Part shown: in pieces, positions 56,000 to 64,000 of the stretch | How positions within the stretch are numbered: position 1 is the stretch's first letter | Layout: each line of letters starts with the position of its first letter | NCBI GenBank assembly: GCA_024741835.1 | Contig: JAENRP010000024.1 | Span: 62,001 to 126,000 of the forward strand | Reading direction: 5' to 3' | DNA: 64,000 bases | Source: Diplocarpon mali | Lineage: Eukaryota > Ascomycota > Leotiomycetes > Helotiales > Drepanopezizaceae | Program-made: the position numbers and the translations under genes | Notes under the pieces: model-generated | Databases searched by the model: none | What the model was told of the DNA's origin: nothing | Seen by the model: the letters and a program-made list of their open reading frames with translations, nothing else

Positions 56000-57405
56000 T
56001 TATTAAAAATGTAAAAATAAGGATTTTAAGAAGGTAGGACTATTAATAGGCTAGGAAATCGTTTAATATTCCTATTTACATTCTTTGGATATTTTAGGAA
56101 TAATAACTTAGGGTTGCAATTAATTGGGTATTATAATATTTTTCACTTGTAGGACTGGCTTATAGGTTAAGTTGGAAAAATCTTAATCTTTATTTAAAGG
56201 TTCAAAATTGCTTATATTGCTATTGGTTCCTATAGAAGATTCGGAGGTTGTATCAATTTCTAATTTATCTTTTAAAGGGAATAAGGTCTAGTTGCGTTAA
56301 TAAAAGCGCTTTAGTCGATTAGTTGCAAAGGTTCCTTTAATATCAACTTTATTAAGTTCTTAAAGAGAATAGTATCCCTTTTCTTTTTACTTAGATTTAA
56401 CCTTAAATAGATTAAGCTATTAATAGTTGAGTTTAGTATTAGCTGATATATTAATACTTCTTATAATGTTATAGACTAGGATAAGATCATCTTTTCGAAT
56501 AGGGTGCGTTTTAAGTACTTTAGAAGCAGCCTATGCTTCTTTAGCTTTTTCCTAATATTGTTTCTTTTGCAAAATGATTTTCTCTATATCTATATTTTAA
56601 AGCTTAAGTTATTAGCATCTTATTATAAGTAAATTGGAATAGTTTTAAATTTGACTATAGTTAAACAATCTTTAAATAGGCTATTAGGATTTAAGAGGGA
56701 GCTATGCCTCTCTACTATAGATAAGGAAAAATGGTATAACTTTAATTGGTTTATAGATTATCATTTAATAAGTAAAGAGTATTTTATAAAAGTGTTTTAT
56801 TTAATTCTTAAATCTTCTATAGATAACTTTAGATAATCTATTAAGAATGTCGCAATATCCTTGCTTTACTACTCTATTAGCTTTCGAGTTATATACTAAG
56901 ATCTGAACCCATTTGATATTATATTTTCGTAAAAAAGCTTTAACTATTCCTTTATTTTTAAAGCCTCTATTAATAGTTAGTTTGCTAAAAAGTCTATAGC
57001 AATAGACTACGTCTTCTTAAAGGAACTTTACAATGGCTTTAGAGTTAGCAGACTTTAAAGGTCGTCCTTTAAGCTATCTTAATAGGTCTTCCTTTATTAG
57101 AATAAAATATATAATCCTATTTTCAATTGTTAGTACTTATATAATATTAAGACTGACTTTATAGAAAAGGCCTAATGGCCAGGTTGGGAATAGGAGATTC
57201 TCTTTATAACTAGGTTTTTGTTTTTAATAGGGGACGCAACTTTTTATAAAGGCTTTATAGTCCTTAAAAGAACCCTTTTAAAAGAATTTCCTTAAGAGTC
57301 AGTAATAGGTGGACTTAGCTCCTTAATAGCCAGTTTCCTTATAAATATCTTAGATAGCCTTAGCCTTTAGTTTTTTATTGTTTAAGCAGAGTATAACGGC
57401 TGCAC
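56000..57405 (-). pseudogene. Gypsy-3 integrase and C-terminal tail, truncated
   Basis: Minus-strand end of a gypsy-type pol, read from 57405 down. HHCC zinc-binding region (YKETGYQGAKSTYY, SCVPYQKQKP, with His and Cys changed to Tyr), then the retroviral-type integrase core: FPTWPLGLFYKV, KEDLLRQLKGRPLKSANSKAIVKFLQEDV at about 57090-57000, KLTINRGFKNKGIVKAFL, and YNIKWVQILVYNSKANRVVKQG. Next is a C-terminal domain with RKDDLILVYN (about 56490), GYYSLQELNKVDIKGTFATNRLKRFY at about 56350 and a Ser/Thr-rich tail with one in-frame mini-palindrome (56146-56169, TYKPVLQV). It is distinct from Gypsy-1 and Gypsy-2. RT and gag parts are missing beyond 57405. Stops TAA/TAG plus one TGA. Confidence 0.85.
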
Positions 57406-57984
57406 CTCCACTTAGTGCAATTACCTAGGAGTACGGCGTTTTAAAGTTTTGCAATCTCGATTCGATATAAGGTTTTTTCGAATCGACCTTAAAGGTGCAA
57501 AAGGATATTTTTATATAATATTATATAAATGGACAAAGAGCCTTAAGCTGCTTATATATATAAGGAAGAAGGGCTCTCTCTTAAAGAGGGCTCCTTAACT
57601 TCTTCGTTTCCTTTGTATTAGACCTATAGAATACGCCTTTTGCACCACTTCTTATTCCTATACTTAATCTCGCACTTTAGCGGTTCTATATTGTTATATT
57701 AAATAAAGAAGTTCTTCTTTACTAGGGACGGCTTTTAATAATATCCTACCTCTTTTGAAATTTAATTTGCGGTTGTTTCAACTTTCGATAGAGTCAGGAT
57801 CTTAAAGATCTCTTAGATAAACTAGGAGCTTAAGTATAGCTTATTAACTAGTATAATCGAGGAACGCTTTTATTAGCCGGATTTTCTTAACTACTCCTTT
57901 TGTAGAAGTGCTATAAGTAGAAGTTAAGAGAGTACTATACTATTAGAACCCTTTTTCTATAGAACCCCTTTTTTTGACCAAATT
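57406..57984. other. Junction and leader region before Gypsy-2
   Basis: No gene seen. It contains GGTGCAAAAGG at 57494-57504 and its reverse complement CCTTTTGCACC at 57636-57646, with a CTCTCTTAAAGAG palindrome in between. It probably includes the 5' LTR or leader of Gypsy-2, but without a 3' LTR in the window the LTR limits cannot be set. Confidence 0.4.
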
Positions 57985-59350
57985 ACTACTAAAACTAAAA
58001 TTGGTAAAATAAATTCCCTACCAGCTGGAAGCTAGCAAATACGAAATATACCTAGTGCGTTTAAGGAACTAGCTTCTATAGGAAGTACCCTTACCTTAGC
58101 CTCTAAGGCCGGACCTTCCTCTGCCGCTAAGGGCAAGAGACTATAATATTATAGCTAAGCTAATTAAGATAAACGAGACTTTTCGAATCCAAATGTATTA
58201 TAAGGAATAGTCTTAGGTTTAGAGGAATCCTTATAATGCTAAAATTAATTTAATTAATAATTGCAAAGCGAGATTAGTAGGATTGCCTAGGCTATCTTTA
58301 GTCTAAAGACCCTAGCTTATTAAAGCTAAGAGACGGCTTAGCGTATATATTAAACTACTAAGCGAGAATCTACCTACTTTTATTAAAGCGAGACTTAGCC
58401 TCCTTTAGAAGTCGATATAGATATAAAATAGCTAAAAATTCAGCTAATTGAAAAGATCATCCCCTTTGATAATAGGACCTCTTTAATATATAAGTAATAG
58501 TTAGCTTTAGTCTAAGACCGATTGTAAGTTAATACTGACCTGTATCCGAATGAGTAAGCTCGCTAAGCCCTTATTTAAGGATCTACTATAAGATAAGCCC
58601 AAATGTACCTTGAACCTTAGTACCTTTCGGAGACTAACCCCTTTCGAAACTATTAAAAAATAGTAGAATTGCTAAATAGTTACTTTTTAACTAGCTAAGA
58701 GGTAGACCTATTTCGATCCACTTTTTATTACTTCTATATAAGAGAAGCCGGTCATTTTATAGAAACTTTCCCTTAGTTTCAGGCTCGATTCTAATCTGCC
58801 GCGATCTAAGGAGAGGTCTTAAGATCTAAGTAGTTCTTCTTTATATAGAATAAGATTACCCTTTAGCTTAAAGCTACCTACGCTTTAGCTAAGGCCTCTT
58901 AAGGAAAGGACTATACTATTATAGTCAACTAATTAAATGCCCTTAATGCTAAACGCCGAAGTAACTAACTTCTTAACCCTTCGACTAAAAGTAAGGCAAC
59001 CTTAATATTATATTAGAAGATATCCGGTTCGCTTCTTAATAAGGCCGCTTGCGGTCTAAGTGCTAGAAATACTACCTAAGTTTCTAGGCTACTAGCCTTA
59101 AAGCCTACTACCCCTTTTCGCTAAGATACGCTAGCTAAGGCTAGTTCTTTTACTTTGCCCCTTAAACAAGCTACCTACTAGACCTATGGCAAAACTAGTT
59201 ACTATAAGACTAAGTGCCCTTTTATAGGCAAGATTAATACTTTAGAAGATGCAAAGGAAAATGATCCGACTTTAGACTTAATTAAGAATAGGGTTAAAAT
59301 AGAAGAAGATTAGGAAAACGAAGAGGCCTAGGAAAAGACTCCTACTTAGG
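57985..59350 (+). pseudogene. Gypsy-2 gag, RIP-broken
   Basis: Gag protein frame of about 450 codons with TAA/TAG stops. The N-terminal part is low in complexity (Ser/Ala/Lys). The middle holds the retrotransposon gag signature: NSYFLTSQEVDLFRSTFYYF at about 58665-58725, then AATYAL-type helices. The zinc knuckle lies at about 59181-59215 (TYGKTSYYKTKCPF, family CxxCGKxGHYKxxCP with Cys and His changed to Tyr). After it the frame is acidic (EEDQENEEAQEK). The pol frame begins at 59352 in a different frame, as in elements that use frameshifting. Confidence 0.82.
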
Positions 59351-59351
59351 C

Positions 59352-62300
59352 TTGCAAAAGTGCAACTTATTAAAGCTAGATCTTAACTCTTTAATAGGAA
59401 GGAAGCAATTCCTAACCTCTTATACTATTAGTATAAATAGACTTAGAGTATTATTATTAGCTTTAGCAGATACTAAAGCCCTTAATTACCTATTTTTAAA
59501 TTATTCCCTTTTTATATATCTTTTAAAAGCGACTAGCTTTAAAATTCTTCCTCTTCTAGCCTTTATTCTTATCTATAGATTTTAGAATACTATTTGCGCG
59601 TAAGCTATATACTATATGCGCTTTCACTTAATAATTAATAAAAGGCGTATTTACAACTGCCCTTAGGTTATTCTCGACTTAGGCTAGCGCGATACTATTA
59701 TTAGAGTCAAATGGATACGCTGATTCTAACTTAAACTTAATCCGAAGGAAAACCGATTTGTATAGCCTTTGTATTACCCCCTATCTCCCTGATTCGCAAA
59801 GGAAATCGTCATTCGTCTTCCCCCTTCTAAAGGACTTTAGATCCGATCCGATTATTAAACTAATATTAATTATAAAGAACGAGAAATAGCTATAAATGAA
59901 GCTCGATAGATTAATAGAAGATAGTCCTGCATTAATATAATAGCTCTAACTAGGCGTAAGATCCCTATTACTATTACTAGGCCAGCGCCCCTATTTATAA
60001 TTAAGCTAGATCTAAGAAAATAGTCTAATACAAATCGATTATAATCTGACCTTATTTGCAAATGCCCTAAAGCTGTAGTTCTTATTTGCGAAATTAGTAC
60101 TAACGCCTTTTATTATAATATAAAGCGTAAGGAGATAGAGTTCTTTTAAACCAGTATTTATAAAGTGGATAGGATTCTAAAGGAAAGATATAAGCTTAAG
60201 AATCCTAATATCGAAAAGCTAATTAACAATTGACTCCTAAAATAGTACCGATCTTTAAAATAAGCTTTCTTAAAAAGGGATGCAAATACCCTCACTCCCT
60301 ATTAGTACTACGATTATAAGATATAGCTAAAAGGGCCCTTGCCTAATGCCTATTCGCCCCTTTACTATTAATCTACTAAAGAGCTTAAGGTTATAAAGGA
60401 GTACTTACTTAAGAATTTAGATAAAGGCTTTATTAAAATAAGTACTAGCCCCTTTGCTTTGCTAGTGCTATTTGTAAAAAAGGCTAATAGTAGCCTCCGA
60501 TTTTGCATAGACTACCAGAAGCTAAACGCACTAACTTGGAAGGACGCTTACCTAATTCTGAGGATAGACGAGCTCTTAAGGCAAGTATCCAAAGTTAAAA
60601 TTTTTATAAAACTGGATATTTAAGCCGCTTTTAATCAGATACAAATAGACCCCGAATTAGAGGAATATACTACTTTTCGAATAAGGTATAGATCTTATAA
60701 ATGTAAGGTTCTCCTATTTGGCCTTTGTAATAGACCTAGTACTTACTAGTAGTATATAAATGATATTCTTTTAGATTACTTAAATGATTTTTATATAGTA
60801 TATTTAGATAATATTTTAATTTACTTTAAGAATATTAAAGAGCATTAAGGTCATATTGAAAAGGTATTAAAACGACTCTTAAAGGCTAGCCTTTAAGCAG
60901 ATATTAAGAAATGCGAGTTTTATATTACTTAAACTTAATATCTCAGATATATTCTAATAACAACTAGGATTGAACTGGACCTTAAAAAGGTCAAACTGCT
61001 ATGCAATTAAAAGTACTTAAAAACTATTATTAAAGTAAAGTCCTACTTAGGATTTTATAAGTTCTATTAATAATTTATTTGCAACTTTAGGCTAATCGCC
61101 AAACCCCTCTTTATTCTAACCTAATTAATAGTACCTTGGAATTAGATAAAAGAGTACCGAATTGCTTTTAAAGAGCTTTGCAAATAGCTGCTCTCGATTC
61201 AGCGGATTTACCATTTTGACCCCGACTTGCTTATAAAGCTGGAAACTGATGCTTTTAACGGCGTCGTCGCTAGAGTACTTTCTTAGCAATACTCTAATAA
61301 GTAATAGTACCTAATTGGCTTCTATTCATATATACTCTTTAGCTATAAACCTAATTAGGAAATATATAATAAGGAACTCTTTACTATTATAGAATCCTAC
61401 TATAAATAGAGACCTAAGCTTATATCACTTAAGGAGCGAGTTAATATTTACTTAGATCACCGTTCCCTTAAGTACTTTATAACTACTAAGGTTTTAATTG
61501 CGAAATAGTATTAATAGATAGAATTCCTATTTAACTTTAATTTTCGAATTATATATACTTTAAATAAAGATAACTAAAAGGCTAATATTCTTAACTGCTA
61601 AGAGTAGGATATGCCGGTTTATAAATAAGTAAAGCTAGATAGCTAATCCTAGGTTCTAATTTCCTTAGCCCAGTTAGACCCTTAAATTAATACTGAATTG
61701 GCCGATAAATTTCTCGCCGAATCTGCCGAAGGCACCCTTGCCTTAATATTAACTGATGCTCCTAATTCGACCTTGAATCGACTTAAGGATTCCTTTAATT
61801 TAATTAAGAAGCTTTATTAAAATAATCGCAAATCCTTTTAAAAGATTTATACCGACCTCCTTAAGAACTACTCTTTAAAAGACGGATTGCTTTGCTTTAA
61901 GGAGCATCTCTATATACGTTGCAATACTCCCTTATATACTTATCTAATTTAAAAAGCTTATAACTAACCTTTAAGCGCGTACCCTAGTAGCTTAAAGACC
62001 TATTAGCTACTTGCTCTTAAGTACTATTAGGTCGAGATAGGTTCGGACTGCAAAAGATTTATTGCGAACTATAGACCTTATTAATTCTCGCATTTGAAGA
62101 CAATTAAATAATAAGGCCTCTTATAGCCTCTTCCTATTCCTAACTATCTTATATAGTACTTATATATAGATTTTAAGGATTTCCCTCCTAATAAGTACAG
62201 TTTTGATCAAATCCTGGTTTTTATAGACCAACTTAGTAAGAGCGCTATTATAATCCCTTATTATAAAGATATTGATGCTTGAGGAACTGCCTGATTATTT

Positions 62301-63300
62301 ATTTAGTAGATATATCAATTCGGCTATACTCTAGAGATAATTACCTCAGACCAAGGCTCCTAATTCGTCTCCTTATTTTAAAGAGAGTTCTGCTATATTA
62401 TCAGTATTAAAATTAAACTCTCTATAGTATACTATAAGGAGACTGATAGCTAAACGGAGATTATGAATAAGTATATTGATTTAAGGCTATAGCCTTTTAT
62501 TAATTACTATTAAGATAATTAGAGTAAACTGATTCTATTAATAGATCATGCGCAATCGACTCTCTCTTACGCTTCGATTAGTATGACCTTATATTAGCTT
62601 AAGTATAGAGTCGCGCTTTAGACAAGTTAGGATTAGATCTTTTTAAAACCGTCCAGCCTATAGGAGAGATTAAACTAAGTAAAGGCTAGGCTAGTAGTAA
62701 AGAGAATGCATGCAGCTTAGGAAGTAGCAAAAGGCAATATGAAATGCGCTTAAGAGAAAATGCGTAAGTCTATAAATTAATATTAAAAGGAGATTGATTA
62801 AAAACCTAAAGATATAGTCTACCTTTTAATAAAGAATCTTAAGAACTACCGCCTTAATAGGAAACTGGCCAATTAATAGGATAGTCCTTTCGAGGTCCTT
62901 AAGAAGGTAGGCAATTTATATTAGATTAAGTTGCCTATAGGTTCTATAATATATAATATCTTCGCGCTAGAGCTACTATTTAAAGATCTGCAGAACCCTT
63001 TACTAGGTTAGGAATAACCCTAGCCTACTATAAAGAAGATCGCTAGGTAAGAAGAGTATAAAGTATTTAAGATATTAGGTATATGCCTATCTTAAGGGAA
63101 ACTAAAGTATTAAGTAAAATAGACTAGTTATAACCTTAATTTAAATTAGTATTGCGCCTTAAATTTTATAAGGTTATTATATAAGATTCGCGACTTTTAC
63201 TAAGCCAACCTTATAAAGCTAGGACTACCTTAAAACCTATAAGCTTAGCTAAAAGCTTAGGAAAGCGGTATAGAAGATTATAATCACTTAGAAGATAATA
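59352..63300 (+). pseudogene. Gypsy-2 pol: protease, RT, RNase H, integrase
   Basis: First 77 codons (59352-59585) still open and include the protease motif LLLALADTKALNYLFLN (family VDTGAxxxF). RT about 60420-60960: FVKKANSSLRFCIDYQKLNALT, KLDIQAAFNQIQI, LLFGLCNRPSTYQQYIN and an intact catalytic YLDNILIYF at about 60803 (family YLDDILIYS). RNase H about 61210-61600 (LETDAFNGVVARVLSQ, NKELFTIIES, LDHRSLKYF). Integrase about 62050-62560: PYQFSHLKTIKQ, YIDFKDFPPNKYSFDQILVF, SDQGSQFVSLFQREF. A C-terminal stretch up to about 63300 reads poorly. Stops are mainly TAA/TAG; dead copy. Confidence 0.9.
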
Positions 63301-63340
63301 GGCTAGATGTGAAACAGATTAGTAAATAAATTTAAAAATA

Positions 63341-63447
63341 NNNNNNNNNNNNNNNNNNNNNNNNNNNNNNNNNNNNNNNNNNNNNNNNNNNNNNNNNNNN
63401 NNNNNNNNNNNNNNNNNNNNNNNNNNNNNNNNNNNNNNNNNNNNNNN
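63341..63447. other. Assembly gap (107 N)
   Basis: Run of N between the tail of Gypsy-2 and a more GC-rich coding stretch. Confidence 0.99.
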
Positions 63448-64000
63448 CATAACTCCTTTAACCCCTCCTCCTTTGCGCTTAAGGAGACAAGCTCTAACTC
63501 CGTTCTAAAGCTGGAACTCGCCTCCCGAACACACCCCTGCCTAGAACGACCCTGACCTCCTTTTGCTGCCACTGGCGCCGCCCTATTAGCCACTGCGCCT
63601 AACGCTACCCTTGCTACTGCAAGCCTTCCTCCTTTTATAAGAGACTCTACTACTATAGCAGTCCGCTCTACTAATATAGCGATAGACCTTAAGAGGCTTA
63701 GTATAGTTCGACTAGATTGCTCTAACCTCGCTAGCCAAGACTTAATAAGGTTGCCGCGCTCCTATAAGAAAGTTAGCAATTAATTTAATACTAATTTAGG
63801 TTTAACTTATAGCAACTATCACCTAGATCCCCTTTAGCTAGCTTGCTATAGCCTTAGCTATAGAATAGAGCTCCGCAAGGCTAGCGCGCTCGAGTTGAGT
63901 GCAGCTAATCAGAGCCTTTGCGCTAGCTACTAGTAGGAGGTTGACAAGGATCTAGGCGCGCTAGACTGCCTCTTAATAAAGCATCTTGCGGTTCCCTGCC
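63448..64000 (+). pseudogene. Partial ORF at window end, Gag-like
   Basis: A plus frame runs from the gap to the window end (about 184 codons) with four TAA/TAG and one TGA (at about 63550, ACCCTGACC). It begins with an Ala/Ser/Thr/Pro-rich segment (GAALLATAPNATLATASLPP), followed by helical, charged segments (DLKRLSIVRLDCSNLASQDLI, ALELSAANQSLCASYQ). Composition is more GC-rich and less RIP-changed than the gypsy element before it. This layout is common for the start of retrotransposon Gag, but no diagnostic motif is present. The competing minus frame from 63593 ends in the gap and is considered a shadow. Confidence 0.4.

Larger units (their letters stand above)
57985..63340 (+). mobile_element. 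Gypsy-2, Ty3/gypsy element, ends not defined
   Basis: Plus-strand gypsy element with gag and a complete pol order (protease, RT, RNase H, integrase). The 3' end runs into the gap at 63341. It differs from Gypsy-1 in sequence and has no visible LTR pair. Confidence 0.88.

Noticed and set aside
54509..56000. A third, divergent copy of element X upstream of copy 2
   Set aside because: It looked like a separate copy because it resembles X2, but it is in frame with the X1 sequence at 54060-54540, so it is the N-terminal half of X1.
56651..56836. 61-codon plus-strand ORF
   Set aside because: Opposite to the Gypsy-3 integrase frame; a shadow.
59870..60061. 63-codon minus-strand ORF
   Set aside because: Opposite to Gypsy-2 pol between protease and RT; a shadow.
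63303..63593. 96-codon minus-strand ORF across the gap
   Set aside because: A third of it is N. The plus frame over the same bases reads on to the window end with coding character.
1..64000. Mitochondrial origin (AT-rich DNA with GC-rich palindromes, as in Neurospora mtDNA)
   Set aside because: No mitochondrial genes, rRNA or tRNA are visible; the content is nested LTR retrotransposons with RIP, which is a nuclear process.
1..64000. tRNA, rRNA or intact host genes
   Set aside because: Looked for cloverleaf B-box sequences, rRNA-like stretches and long open frames; nothing convincing was seen.

Overview
The window looks like a chromosome segment of a filamentous ascomycete (Pezizomycotina) that is made almost entirely of dead, nested transposable elements. 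No intact host gene is visible and no open frame is longer than 113 codons. The reason is a strong signature of repeat-induced point mutation (RIP): CpA/TpG is depleted, TpA is everywhere, and the stops that break the element genes are almost only TAA/TAG at places where relatives have Gln or Trp. TGA is rare in the correct frames, and this was used to choose frames. RIP is known only from fungi, mainly Pezizomycotina; the genus cannot be told from the sequence.

Layout. 1-409: unassigned remnant. 410-652: end fragment of element X. 653-3513: two pieces of Copia-A on the minus strand. 3514-4588: scrambled pieces of Copia-B. 4589-24429: Copia-B (minus, 195-bp LTRs), carrying a nested Copia-C (7636-21328, plus, 248-bp LTRs, TSD TAAAC), which itself carries Gypsy-1 (7898-15973, plus, 304-bp LTRs, TSD CCCCG). 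24235-25988: a second, truncated Copia-B sharing an LTR with the first. 25989-47559: element X copy 1 (minus), split by Copia-A (27520-34712, plus, 172-bp LTRs, TSD AATGT) and Copia-D (36919-44521, minus, 197-bp LTRs, TSD AGTAA). 47560-47808: Copia-D end fragment. 47809 to about 55900: element X copy 2. About 56000-57405: minus-strand gypsy tail (Gypsy-3). About 57985-63340: Gypsy-2 (plus). 63448-64000: start of another element reading frame. There are three assembly gaps (26393-26475, 48239-48292, 63341-63447).

Two things stand out. First, element X: two adjacent, paralogous genes (X1 and X2, each about 1,100 codons, minus strand) whose product I cannot assign to any known family; it is present in two RIP-mutated copies. 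Second, a GC-rich mini-palindrome of about 24 bp (consensus close to ACTCCTAGGCCCGGCCCGCGAGT) sits, in either orientation, inside X1, X2, Copia-B, Copia-C and the Gypsy-3 tail. It is nearly always in frame and in linkers between domains, giving peptides such as TPRPGPRVNS or TREPGLGV. In Copia-B it is amplified to nine in-frame units. This resembles, by analogy only, the palindromic elements that insert into Rickettsia genes.

Further points: Copia-A and Copia-D both carry an antisense reading frame with a Cys cluster between pol and the 3' LTR; Gypsy-1 carries a third ORF downstream of pol; and the four Copia families have a primer-binding site that fits the anticodon arm of initiator tRNA-Met (half-tRNA priming).
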